64,000 nucleotides of DNA from Candidatus Ventrousia excrementavium (lineage in GTDB: Bacteria > Bacillota > Clostridia > Oscillospirales > Butyricicoccaceae), in contig DVMR01000035.1 in the NCBI GenBank assembly GCA_018714845.1, forward strand, positions 1-64,000. The letters run 5' to 3'. A model generated the notes under the pieces. The model did not search any database. It was not told the origin of the DNA and worked only from the letters and a program-made list of their open reading frames with translations. Below, piece after piece: positions 1 to 6,289 of this stretch. The position numbers and the translations under genes were made by a program. Position 1 is the first letter of the stretch; the number at the start of each line of letters is the position of its first letter.

Positions 1-51
1 GCCACCTTGCCAAGGTGGAGGTAGCGAGTTCGAGCCTCGTCATCCGCTCCA
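1..51 (+). tRNA. tRNA-Gly (GCC), 5' part outside window
   Basis: The 3' part of a tRNA is visible. The anticodon arm has stem CCACC/GGTGG around loop TTGCCAA, giving anticodon GCC (Gly). A TTCGAGC T-loop with GCGAG/CTCGT stem follows, then the 3' acceptor strand, discriminator T48 and encoded CCA at 49-51. The D-arm and 5' acceptor strand lie before base 1. A second tRNA gene follows 120 bases later, so the two are probably co-transcribed. Confidence 0.9.
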
Positions 52-89
52 CTTCCATATGGCTTTTAAGGAAGCCATATGGAAGTGGA
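48..89. repeat. 18-bp perfect inverted repeat overlapping the tRNA-Gly CCA end
   Basis: Bases 48-65 pair perfectly with 72-89 around a 6-base loop (TTAAGG). The left arm includes the discriminator base and CCA of tRNA-Gly, so in the unprocessed transcript the 3' end of the tRNA would sit in a long helix. No U-tract follows, so it is not a typical terminator. A second hairpin (GACAGGAG/CTCCTGTC, about 130-162) fills the rest of the spacer before tRNA-Cys. I infer a processing or folding role; none is proven. Confidence 0.7.
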
Positions 90-171
90 AACACAGGAAG
101 GTGTATGAGAGAAAATCTCGTGAGAAGAAGACAGGAGTTTTTGGTGTTTCAAAGCTCCTGTCATATTGTAT

Positions 172-246
172 GGCGCCATAGCCAAGTGGTAAGGCACGGG
201 TCTGCAAAACCCTGATTCCCCAGTTCAAATCTGGGTGGCGCCTCCA
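172..246 (+). tRNA. tRNA-Cys (GCA)
   Basis: Complete 75-base cloverleaf. The acceptor strands GGCGCCA and TGGCGCC pair, the anticodon loop contains GCA (Cys), the T-arm carries TTCAAAT, and CCA is encoded at 244-246. Its 3' end, together with the terminator behind it, is duplicated at 7803-7862, which marks it as the integration site of the adjoining element. The gene itself stays intact after integration. Confidence 0.97.
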
Positions 247-283
247 ACTTATGCCCTGTAACCGCAATGGTTACAGGGTTTTT
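224..283. repeat. attL, 60-bp direct repeat copy 1
   Basis: Covers the last 23 bases of tRNA-Cys and the whole terminator hairpin. It matches 7803-7862 at 59 of 60 positions (G253 versus A7832). Tyrosine integrases commonly use tRNA 3' ends as attachment sites; here the terminator is carried along too, so both junctions keep one. Confidence 0.92.
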
Positions 284-284
284 T
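254..284 (+). terminator. Rho-independent terminator of the tRNA operon
   Basis: Ten-base-pair stem CCCTGTAACC/GGTTACAGGG with a 5-base loop, followed by six T. It ends the tRNA-Gly/tRNA-Cys transcript and lies inside the duplicated attachment sequence, so a second copy exists at 7833-7862. Confidence 0.9.
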
Positions 285-300
285 GTTGTCTTTTTGGGCC

Positions 301-326
301 TTTTGACCCCAACTTTGACCCCTTAC
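301..326. promoter_or_regulatory. Left integrase arm-type sites (two TTTGACCCC)
   Basis: Two TTTGACCCC copies start 12 bases apart (302 and 314), followed by TTAC. The same 26-bp arrangement with one mismatch occurs near the other end at 7673-7698 in the same orientation. Repeats just inside both ends of an integrase element are typical arm-type binding sites for the integrase N-terminal domain. Function is inferred from position. Confidence 0.65.
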
Positions 327-332
327 AGAAAA

Positions 333-1514
333 TTACCCCGAAATGCTTTGAATGAACTGCTCCATGCGGGCGGCACTTTCCTGCTTCATTTTGTCGGTGA
401 TATGTCCGTAGACGTCCAGCGTGAATGCCGCTGTGGCGTGGCCGAGATTGCTCTGGACTGTTTTTATGTCGTCCCCGGAATGAATGGCGGCCACGGCATA
501 CGAATGCCGCAGGTCGTGAAAGCGCGCGTCAGGCCGCCCGATGGATGCAGCCACTTTTTTGAAGGCACGATAAACGGCGGATTTCGTCAGGTGCAGTCCG
601 CGTTCGTCGGTAAACACAAGGTCACTTTGCACCCATGCCGGACCGGCAGCCAGCCGGTGTTCCAGCTGCGCCAGCTTTCGACGCCGCAGCTGCGCCATGA
701 CAAACGGCGCGGCGGCAATGGTCCGCACCTTGCTGCTCTTTGTGCTGACGAGCGCATAAGCGTCCATCCCTGTTTCCTGATGCAGCTGCATCTGCTTATC
801 AATGGTCAGCAGTCCGCGTTCAAAGTCCACGCAGTCCCATGTCAGCCCCAGCACCTCGCCCTGGCGCAGACCGGTAAACAGGGTGACGATAAAAAGGTCT
901 TCGAAGCGGTGCCCCCGAATGGCTTTGAGAAAATCGGCAATCTGGGGCTCGTCAAGGGGCTGGATGGCCGGTTTTTCGGCGCGGGGAAGAGTGCAGGCGT
1001 CAGCGGGATTGAAGCGGATATAGTCGTTGCGCGCCGCCTGCCTGAGCGCGCTGTGCAGGACGCCGTGAACGCACTTGATGCTTTTGGGAGACAGGCCGGG
1101 CCGGCCGTTGTGCTCGCAAAGCAGGCTGTTGTAAAACTGCTGGATGGTGTGGGTATTGAGCGCTTCCAGACGGATTGCGCCCAGCGCGGGCTTGATGTGC
1201 AGGCGGATATGGTCCTTGTAAATGGCGACCGTGCGGGGCTTGCAGCCGCTTAAATAGGTTTCAGACCAGATATCCAGCCACTCACCGACGCTCATTTTGC
1301 AGGGGTTTTTGTACGTCCCGGCATCGATGGCCGCGGTGATTTCGGACAGCTTTTTGCGGCATTCCTTTTGCGTCGCCGCATAGACAGAGCGCCGGATAGG
1401 CTTGCCGGTGCCGGGGTCTGAACCGACGGTGAAGCGGGCTTCCCAACGTCCGTCCGGCCGCTGGCGGATGCTGCCTGCGCCCTGTGCGGCGCGCGTGTTA
1501 CTCTTGCGGGGCAT
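333..1514 (-). CDS. Tyrosine recombinase/integrase
   Basis: 393-aa site-specific recombinase that should integrate and excise the element at tRNA-Cys. The N-terminus carries an arm-binding domain (about residues 13-70), then a SAM-like core-binding domain (about 75-175), then the catalytic domain with R217 (TGLRQGE), the HDLR box at 333-336, H359 (LGHA) and nucleophile Y369. All expected catalytic residues are present, so it is probably active. The ATG at 1514 is chosen because GAAAGGAGT lies just upstream; an upstream extension lacks a site. Its start overlaps the 3' end of the repressor gene by 17 bases, so the two are likely co-transcribed. Confidence 0.95.
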   Translation of the reverse strand: MPRKSNTRAAQGAGSIRQRPDGRWEARFTVGSDPGTGKPIRRSVYAATQKECRKKLSEITAAIDAGTYKNPCKMSVGEWLDIWSETYLSGCKPRTVAIYKDHIRLHIKPALGAIRLEALNTHTIQQFYNSLLCEHNGRPGLSPKSIKCVHGVLHSALRQAARNDYIRFNPADACTLPRAEKPAIQPLDEPQIADFLKAIRGHRFEDLFIVTLFTGLRQGEVLGLTWDCVDFERGLLTIDKQMQLHQETGMDAYALVSTKSSKVRTIAAAPFVMAQLRRRKLAQLEHRLAAGPAWVQSDLVFTDERGLHLTKSAVYRAFKKVAASIGRPDARFHDLRHSYAVAAIHSGDDIKTVQSNLGHATAAFTLDVYGHITDKMKQESAARMEQFIQSISG

Positions 1515-2217
1515 CGGGGTCACTCCTTTCGTTTTGTCCCGGCAGAAGAGACTCAATAATTTTGGATGCAATGGTCAAATCGAAGAAGCCTTGTAATTCC
1601 GTCTTAGCCCCGTTGATGCGGTCCTGCAATTCTCGTTCAACATACGTCGCAATGATACCATATTTTCGATATTCCCGATTGATTTCTTCAATATAAATGC
1701 TTCTGTCGTCTGGGCAATCGGCAGCGCAGTCACCCGGCAATCTTAAATATTCATTGATAGCATGACACAGATTACTCACTACACTCATAAGACTGCTTTT
1801 CCACGCTCTACGGGGGTTGAAACGGAAAAATTCATCAAAGAACTGCTTCGGATTGTATTCGTCATCCGAAAAACCGCCGCGGTACCGCCCGTCTTCGTCA
1901 CGCCACGCGATATTGTTGTGTAAAAACTGGACAGACTGGGCGTTCAGCCCGGTATACCGGCAGACCTGCTGCAACGTGCCGTCAGGGTCTTTGACGTCTG
2001 ACAGCCCCAGCAGCCAGTCGGAAGACACGTTGCATCGTTCGGCAATCTGCCGCAGCGTCAGCGCATCGGGAACGCGGTCACCATTCAAATAGAAGTTGAC
2101 CGTGGGGCGCGAAAGACCTAAAAAGGCAGCGAATGCAGCGATAGTTTTTTTGCCTTGCAACTCGCATAAACGGTCGCAAAAGATAGGAAATCGGTGCTGT
2201 TTTTCTGATTGTTTCAT
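1498..2217 (-). CDS. CI-like XRE-family repressor
   Basis: 239-aa protein with an N-terminal helix-turn-helix (about residues 20-65, including AAFLGLSRPTVNFYLNG) of the Cro/C1 type, then a longer C-terminal part without a recognisable LexA/CI autoprotease motif. ATG at 2217 has AAGGGGTG upstream. It is divergent from the Cro-like gene at 2408 and precedes the integrase, the usual place for the lysogeny or satellite master repressor (Stl-like in PICIs). It probably represses the rightward promoter and perhaps its own. The induction mechanism is unclear: without a peptidase motif, derepression could occur by antirepressor binding, which is inference. Confidence 0.8.
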   Translation of the reverse strand: MKQSEKQHRFPIFCDRLCELQGKKTIAAFAAFLGLSRPTVNFYLNGDRVPDALTLRQIAERCNVSSDWLLGLSDVKDPDGTLQQVCRYTGLNAQSVQFLHNNIAWRDEDGRYRGGFSDDEYNPKQFFDEFFRFNPRRAWKSSLMSVVSNLCHAINEYLRLPGDCAADCPDDRSIYIEEINREYRKYGIIATYVERELQDRINGAKTELQGFFDLTIASKIIESLLPGQNERSDPDAPQE

Positions 2218-2325
2218 TTGATTACACCCCTTGCCGAAAATTTTACGCACCATGTCGAAAAAAATCGTCACGACAGCGTTTTATTTAGCTTTGAATTAAC
2301 AAGTGTCACATAATTTTAAATATTG

Positions 2326-2354
2326 TTGCTATTGTTGTACATATATATTATAAT
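2326..2354 (+). promoter_or_regulatory. Rightward promoter of the element
   Basis: TTGCTA (2326-2331) and TATAAT (2349-2354) are separated by 17 bases, upstream of the Cro-like gene. Arms TGTAC (about 2336) and GTACA (about 2362) bracket the -10 box and could form an operator for the neighbouring regulators. The surrounding AT-rich stretch 2272-2400 also must hold the leftward repressor promoter. Confidence 0.6.
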
Positions 2355-2407
2355 ATAGATGGTACAGAGAAATGTCAACAACAATTTTTTTGAAAGGAGA
2401 AGGTTTC

Positions 2408-2590
2408 GTGAACAATCAGGACATTCGAACGGCGGCAAAAATGCGCGGGGTGCGGCTTTGGCAAATAGCCGAGGCACTGGGCATCACGGACGGCAATTTC
2501 AGCCGCAGGCTCAGGCGCGAGCTGTCTGAAACGGACAAGGAGCGCATTCTGCACATCATCGACAATCTGGCACAGGGGGTGACGCCATGA
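2408..2590 (+). CDS. Small Cro-like HTH protein
   Basis: 60-aa protein that is nearly all helix-turn-helix (residues about 15-40, LWQIAEALGITDGNFSRRL). GTG at 2408 is preceded by AAAGGAG at 8 bases. First gene of the rightward operon, opposite the CI-like repressor, which suggests a Cro-like switch role. The stop codon overlaps the next start (ATGA), so the two are translationally coupled. Confidence 0.75.
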   Translation: MNNQDIRTAAKMRGVRLWQIAEALGITDGNFSRRLRRELSETDKERILHIIDNLAQGVTP

Positions 2591-2775
2591 CCGGGAAGCT
2601 GGCGCTGACCGTGACCGAAGCGGCCCAGCTGGCGAGCGTATCTCGTCCGACTCTGTACCGCTGGATGAAGCTGGACGGCTTTCCGGTGTTCAAGCTGGGC
2701 GGCTGCACGAGAATCCCTGCGCAGGCCTTTGCCTTGTGGCTCGAAAGTCAGGTCGGGGGTGAAAAGCGTGCATGA
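2587..2775 (+). CDS. AlpA/excisionase-like DNA-binding protein
   Basis: 62-aa protein of the MerR-like winged HTH type used by AlpA and excisionases: a TVTEAAQLASVSRPTLYRWM helix-turn-helix followed by a FPVFKLGGCTRIP wing and a terminal helix. It would bend DNA at the element ends for excision, or activate element genes as AlpA does. Overlaps the upstream gene by 4 bases. The fold assignment is firm; choosing between excisionase and AlpA-like activator is not possible from sequence. Confidence 0.75.
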   Translation: MTGKLALTVTEAAQLASVSRPTLYRWMKLDGFPVFKLGGCTRIPAQAFALWLESQVGGEKRA

Positions 2776-2890
2776 AAAAGAAAAGGCCCATCCAGCCGCG
2801 GCAACGGCTGGACAGGCAATGACGGGATTCGGCCGGACAGGCATTCGTCCCGTCCATGATTATACCACAAACGACACAAAAGGTCGAGCC

Positions 2891-3250
2891 GTGAAGCGGT
2901 TGAGCGACGGGCAGAAAAGGCGTGTGGTGCAGCTCATCCGCCGGGAGTGCTGCAACCTGTACGAGGGCAGCTGCCTGCTGCTCGACGACGGCGAGCCGGT
3001 CCCGTGCCCGCAGATGATGACCAATTCGCTGCTGTGCCGGTATTTCCGCAGCGCGGTTTTGCCCATTGACAAGGCGCTTGAGGCGGAAATCATGGGGCAC
3101 GACGGCGTCAAGACCTGTCAGGTGTGCGGCAGGCCCTTCCGGGCGGTCAGCAACCGCGCCAAATACTGCGAGGCGTGCAGCCGCACGGTGCGGCGCAAAA
3201 AGGACGCTGAGCGCAAACGGGAAAAGCGGTGGGAAAATGTCCGCATTTAG
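2891..3250 (+). CDS. Cysteine-rich VLP-domain protein with zinc-ribbon tail
   Basis: 119-aa protein from GTG 2891, with AAAAGG upstream. The N-terminal half holds the cysteine pattern of the Cys-rich VLP family seen in Firmicutes mobile elements (RECCN, GSC, VPCPQ, LLCRYFRSAVLP). The C-terminal half adds CQVCGRPF and YCEAC, a likely zinc ribbon, and a very basic tail. Function of the family is unknown; nucleic-acid binding is likely from the zinc motif and charge. A GTG at 2768 would add 41 residues of low-complexity sequence and is less convincing. Confidence 0.75.
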   Translation: MKRLSDGQKRRVVQLIRRECCNLYEGSCLLLDDGEPVPCPQMMTNSLLCRYFRSAVLPIDKALEAEIMGHDGVKTCQVCGRPFRAVSNRAKYCEACSRTVRRKKDAERKREKRWENVRI

Positions 3251-3364
3251 AGCTTTCAAAACCCAGTGTTTGCAAGGGTTTGCGGGCACGCGAACAAAGG
3301 GGGCAATATCATTTGACCTGAACCCCCGAAAACAGGATTCTAAATGCGGACAAGGAGTGAAGCA

Positions 3365-3709
3365 ATGAAGATAGAAGCATTACTGAGCCGGGGCCGCGCA
3401 GGGGCCGTGCCGATGGTGCAGCTGGTGGCGTGGACGGGGCTGGACAGCCGCAGCATCCGGCAGCTGATTGAACGGGAACGCCGGCAGGGCGCCCCCATTT
3501 TGTCAGACAACCGAAGCGGGTATTTTCTGGCGGGCAGCCCGGAAGAGGTCGAGCGGTTCAGCCGGTCGATGGAGCACCGTGCGCGCGAGATTCTGCGCAC
3601 CGCCGCCGCTGTCCGCGCCGCCGCCGGCTGTGCCGGCAGACACCCGGCTCCGCCATGTTCGACATTCGGCACGCCCAGCGAAGGGCCGGGCGGCCTGAAC
3701 CGGTCCTAG
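3365..3709 (+). CDS. Small HTH protein
   Basis: 114-aa protein; ATG 3365 has AAGGAG 7 bases upstream. Residues about 15-60 (VQLVAWTGLDSRSIRQLIER, then APILSDNRSGYFLAG) look like a winged helix with a short beta wing, followed by a helical stretch and an Ala/Pro-rich tail. It sits directly before the winged-helix gene at 3713, three bases away. This type of protein is common in replication or regulation modules of clostridial elements. No specific function can be named. Confidence 0.65.
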   Translation: MKIEALLSRGRAGAVPMVQLVAWTGLDSRSIRQLIERERRQGAPILSDNRSGYFLAGSPEEVERFSRSMEHRAREILRTAAAVRAAAGCAGRHPAPPCSTFGTPSEGPGGLNRS

Positions 3710-3712
3710 CGC

Positions 3713-4084
3713 ATGTCGAGACGAAAAAAGACGCCGTTCGCGCCGTGGGAGAGCAACACATCGAATGGACTTGAGGACAGGTTCATCCGTATCGGCGAAA
3801 CACAGCTGATGTCGGCAGCAATGAAGCGGCTGGGGGACAAGGCCAATCGCCTGTTCGTGTACATGAAGCTGGAAGCCCGCGGCAAACGCGAGTTTGCCAT
3901 GCCGTATACGAAAATCATGAAAGTCATGCCCATCAGCCGCCCGACCATCAAGACGACCATTGAAGAGCTGGAGCGGGCCGGGTTTATCGACATTCTGGAG
4001 CGCAACGGCAATGTGCGCAAGCCCAACCTTTACGCCTTTTCAACCCGGTGGCGTGAAATGGAAAAAAGTGTAAAAGTGCAGTAA
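3713..4084 (+). CDS. Winged-helix protein, possible replication initiator or regulator
   Basis: 123-aa protein. The central part (RLFVYMKLEARGK, then YTKIMKVMPISRPTIKTTIE, then ELERAGFIDILERNG) is a winged HTH resembling the DNA-binding domain of phage and plasmid replication proteins. Its 3' end runs straight into four palindromic repeats (4081-4218), an arrangement typical of an initiator with its iterons or of an autoregulator with its operators. There is no helicase or primase domain, so if it initiates replication it must recruit host enzymes. Initiator versus repressor is undecided. Confidence 0.6.
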   Translation: MSRRKKTPFAPWESNTSNGLEDRFIRIGETQLMSAAMKRLGDKANRLFVYMKLEARGKREFAMPYTKIMKVMPISRPTIKTTIEELERAGFIDILERNGNVRKPNLYAFSTRWREMEKSVKVQ

Positions 4085-4218
4085 AGCCATTTTACCAGTC
4101 AAAGGCCAAACTGGTAAAGCCGTTTTACCAGTAAAGGGTTTTTCCCCGTACAGCTGGTAAAACAGCTTTACTACCAGTGAGCATTTACCCCCTGCGCAGC
4201 TAGTAAAACCATTTTACT
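4081..4218. repeat. Four palindromic iteron-like repeats (GTAAA-N5-TTTAC)
   Basis: Copies lie at 4081-4095, 4111-4131 (CTGGTAAA-N5-TTTACCAG, perfect 8-bp arms), 4154-4177 (imperfect) and 4202-4218 (AGTAAAA-N3-TTTTACT). They begin inside the last codons of the winged-helix gene. A dimeric protein, most simply that gene's product, is the likely ligand. The following bases to 4414 carry no gene I can support. Confidence 0.75.
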
Positions 4219-4414
4219 GAATATATAGATATACCATGCCAGGGGGTTTTAAAAAAGGGGTTTACTGGGGGCTTTTACGCAGGGTCGGCCCGGAGCAGCC
4301 GTGGCCTGTCACCATGCGCCTGACCGGCTGGCTGGCGCTGTATCAGTCTGAAAGAGCCGATTTTGAAGCAGTGAAATGAGCAGTAAATCGAACGGTGAAA
4401 AGGAGCATGAAAGC

Positions 4415-4675
4415 ATGTTTTACTTAAAGCACAAAGGGAAAAAGCTGTATATCGAAAGCGACAACGTGTACACAACCTGTCCGCAGTGCGGGAAAGAGCA
4501 CGCGGTCGACCTGAACGATGCCATTATAGACGGCGTGCTCGACCTGTACGGCCTCGACATTTTCTGCACGGAGTGTTCGGCTAAGCGTCGGGCGTCTGGC
4601 GGCAGCTCGCCGCAAGTTGCCGCAGGCTGCCGCAACTCGCCGCAGACTGCCGCAAGCTGGGAATATGACGCATGA
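4415..4675 (+). CDS. Small zinc-ribbon protein
   Basis: 86-aa protein starting MFYLKHKGKKLYIES, with AAAAGGAG upstream. CPQCGKEH and CTEC form a probable four-cysteine zinc site (about residues 25-55). Similar short proteins occur in Firmicutes phages and islands; function unknown. The C-terminal third is encoded by a 10-bp tandem repeat (4601-4660), which suggests recent repeat growth inside the gene. ATG 4376 is a possible earlier start but has no good ribosome site. Its stop overlaps the next start (ATGA). Confidence 0.6.
   Translation: MFYLKHKGKKLYIESDNVYTTCPQCGKEHAVDLNDAIIDGVLDLYGLDIFCTECSAKRRASGGSSPQVAAGCRNSPQTAASWEYDA
4601..4660 (+). repeat. 10-bp tandem repeat, six units
   Basis: Six successive 10-base units share a core of the form GCCGCA followed by four variable bases (for example CGCAAGTTGC, CGCAGGCTGC, CGCAACTCGC, CGCAGACTGC). 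The period equals one helical turn, so all cores face the same side of the DNA. The array lies in the end of the zinc-ribbon gene, 145 bases before the 11-bp array. Confidence 0.75.
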
Positions 4676-4818
4676 TTCCGGCGGCGTGTCTGAGCTGTGA
4701 GCATCGGGACGACTGGACAGGCTGTCCGGAGCGCTGCGAGTATGTCAAACGGCGGCTGGTGCACGAGCTGTGCAGGCAGACGGCAGAGCTGGCCGCGCAG
4801 AGAAAAACAAACCAATAA
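4672..4818 (+). CDS. Small cysteine-rich protein (48 aa)
   Basis: Begins MIPAACLSCEHRDDW and has CLSC plus CPERC, a four-cysteine zinc-type pattern, then a basic helical tail ending QRKTNQ. The ATG overlaps the previous stop (ATGA), arguing for real translation. Its last codons run into the 11-bp repeat array. Function unknown; third Cys-rich small protein of the element. Confidence 0.55.
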   Translation: MIPAACLSCEHRDDWTGCPERCEYVKRRLVHELCRQTAELAAQRKTNQ

Positions 4819-4881
4819 CAAACCAATAACAAACCAATAACAAACCGGAACAAACCGGGAACAAAACCGGAACAAAATCAC
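4806..4881. repeat. 11-bp iteron array, seven units
   Basis: Three exact AACAAACCAAT units are followed by AACAAACCGG, AACAAACCGGG, AACAAAACCGG and a final AACAAAATCAC. Period is 11 bases with one 10-base unit. Short phased direct repeats next to a DNA-binding gene module are typical of plasmid-type origins or transfer origins. No relaxase is present, so a replication origin or a site read by a helper element are the two simple options. Confidence 0.8.
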
Positions 4882-5130
4882 GAGAAATCACGAACGAAAA
4901 AAGAGCAGGTTTTAGCAGTTTTTTACAGGTAAAAAAGAGCACGGTCTGCGGATTTGTGGGGGCCTGCGCCCCACCGCAAACACTTCGTTGGTTTGCGTCG
5001 GGGACCCCTTTCATTTTTCCATAAGTGGGGATTACTCCCCCCTTATCGCTCGCTGTGCTCGCTAACCCCCCTGTCGGGCTTTGCCCTCTCAGGGTGCAGT
5101 TTCCCGGCGCATGTCCGGGAAACTGCGGAA
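4882..5130. other. Gene-free, hairpin-rich stretch
   Basis: No convincing reading frame. A segment near 4945-4965 resembles the CTGCGGATTTTGTGGGGG motif at 33209-33227. An 11-bp perfect inverted repeat (CAGTTTCCCGG at 5097-5107, CCGGGAAACTG at 5115-5125) directly precedes the shared core repeat. It is probably the upstream, more divergent part of the dispersed structured element described next. Confidence 0.5.
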
Positions 5131-5470
5131 TGAATCCGCCCGTCCCGGCGAAGCCGGGGTCCTGCGTCATCCTCGCGAAGCGAGATTGACGCCCCAAGCA
5201 CAGGCCTTTAGCAGGGAAGGGAGTCAGCGGTACAGTCGCCGCGCGCGTCGCGACGCCGCGACAGGCCGGCAAGCGCCGGCTGGCGATTGGCTCCGCCGGT
5301 CTCCGAAATCGGTTTCATCAATTTGGGCGGCGCGCGGAGCGCAAGCGCGGCAAGGGTTACATCAAGGGCATTTTTTGGTTCTTTTTGTTGCTCGTGACAA
5401 AAAGAACAACCAGAGACGGCTGGCATCCGGCATCGCGCTGGCGTCAACAGCAGCGCCCTGCCGACCGGGA
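5131..5470. repeat. Dispersed structured repeat, copy 1
   Basis: Bases 5142-5388 match 33291-33537 without gaps and with five differences; flanks to about 5470 match more loosely. The sequence is packed with short inverted repeats, such as CCGGCGAAGCCGG, CTCGCGAAGCGAG, GCCGGC/GCCGGC and GGTTCTTTTTG paired with CAAAAAGAAC. Open frames on either strand are not supported by ribosome sites and probably arise from GC richness. It is either a mobile non-autonomous repeat or a large structured RNA. One copy sits in the integrated element, the other in the chromosome. Confidence 0.8.
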
Positions 5471-5517
5471 CAAACTAACCGCAGTCTGCGCGCAAAAAGC
5501 CGCAAAATCACGCACAT

Positions 5518-5546
5518 AAAAAGGGGACGGCATTGCCGTCCCTTTT
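5518..5546. terminator. Bidirectional terminator
   Basis: GGGACGGC/GCCGTCCC stem with a three-base loop, A-run on the left and T-run on the right, so it can act on both strands. On the minus strand it lies 168 bases beyond the Uma2 stop and would end that operon. Confidence 0.75.
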
Positions 5547-5630
5547 CACTGGCGACACGGCTCCGCGCCTTGCAGCGCAAGCCCTTGCGGCATGTGGCCG
5601 ACAAACAACTGACAAACAACCGACACGCCG

Positions 5631-5670
5631 TCACCGTAACTCACGGTGATTCACCGTGATTCACCGTAAG
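5631..5670. repeat. 10-bp tandem repeat TCACSGTRAN, four units
   Basis: TCACCGTAAC, TCACGGTGAT, TCACCGTGAT and TCACCGTAAG follow each other without gaps. TCACCGTGA is nearly self-complementary, so each unit is also a potential dimer half-site. It lies 40 bases beyond the Uma2 stop. Two ACAAACAAC units at 5600-5620 recall the 11-bp array. The rest of 5547-5713 shows no gene. Confidence 0.7.
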
Positions 5671-5713
5671 CTGCGGCGAATCACGGCCGGCATCCCGTCA
5701 AAACCAATTCGTG

Positions 5714-6289
5714 TTAAGTGGGAAAGACTTTGCCCAAGTCAATGAAACATCCATCCAAAACGTTGACCCGCGCAATATCTTCCCGGCCGTAGTCCTCGCA
5801 GAGGCGGAGAAGTCCGCCGTCCAGCGTGAACACCTGTACCGACTGCGTGTCCGGCTCGACAATCCAGTATTCCCGAACCCCTGCCCGCTGGTATAGACCC
5901 AGCTTTACAAGCCTGTCATGCCGTCGGGTGGAAGGAGAGAGGACTTCAACAATAAAATCAGGCGCGCCTTTGCACCCGTACTTATCCAGTTTGCCGCTGT
6001 CGCACACAACGGAAATGTCAGGCTCGACCACCGTATCGACGCTTTCCGGGCTGTCGCCGTCTCGCTCGAAAAGGCGGACCGCAAACGGGGCCGCATACAC
6101 CCGGCATTTTTTCCCGTCCAAAAAGTTTGCAAGCTGTCGGAACAGTTCTCCGCTGATTTCCTGATGCACCCTGGACGGCGGAGCCATCATGAACACTTGT
6201 CCATCAATGATTTCTGCCCGTTCGTTTTCATCCCACACAAGCACGTCTGCAAACGTGCGCCGGGCATTTTCTGCCGGAAATACCATCAT
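5714..6289 (-). CDS. Uma2-family (DUF820) PD-(D/E)XK nuclease-like protein
   Basis: 191-aa protein of the Uma2 family, a putative restriction-endonuclease fold. Recognisable features are VEPDISVV, APDFIVEVLSPST (the ExxSPST signature) and the GVREYWIVEPD strand. The active-site-like Asp and Glu of EPD and DFIVE are kept, as is the downstream basic helix. Overlaps the upstream RHH gene by one base (TAATG), with AAGGGGGTG as ribosome site, so the pair is one transcription unit. Uma2 proteins are abundant in cyanobacteria and known in mobile elements, but their function is unsettled. Pairing with an RHH protein suggests a toxin-antitoxin or defence role; that is inference. Confidence 0.85.
   Translation of the reverse strand: MMVFPAENARRTFADVLVWDENERAEIIDGQVFMMAPPSRVHQEISGELFRQLANFLDGKKCRVYAAPFAVRLFERDGDSPESVDTVVEPDISVVCDSGKLDKYGCKGAPDFIVEVLSPSTRRHDRLVKLGLYQRAGVREYWIVEPDTQSVQVFTLDGGLLRLCEDYGREDIARVNVLDGCFIDLGKVFPT

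Noticed and set aside
40-267. Minus-strand 75-aa reading frame (contains HPDLNWGIRVLQTRALPLGY)
   Set aside because: It is the complement of tRNA-Cys; this peptide is a well-known false protein produced by tRNA genes.
267-1253. Plus-strand 328-aa frame
   Set aside because: Antisense to the integrase, whose catalytic motifs are clear; no ribosome site.
5081-5659. 192-aa plus-strand frame and minus-strand frames beginning MPACRGVATRAATVPL here and at 33233-33421
   Set aside because: They lie in the hairpin-rich repeat on both strands at both loci, lack ribosome sites and are best explained by GC-rich noncoding sequence.
4806-5670. CRISPR array
   Set aside because: The repeats are 10-11 bases without spacers; no cas genes are present anywhere in the window.
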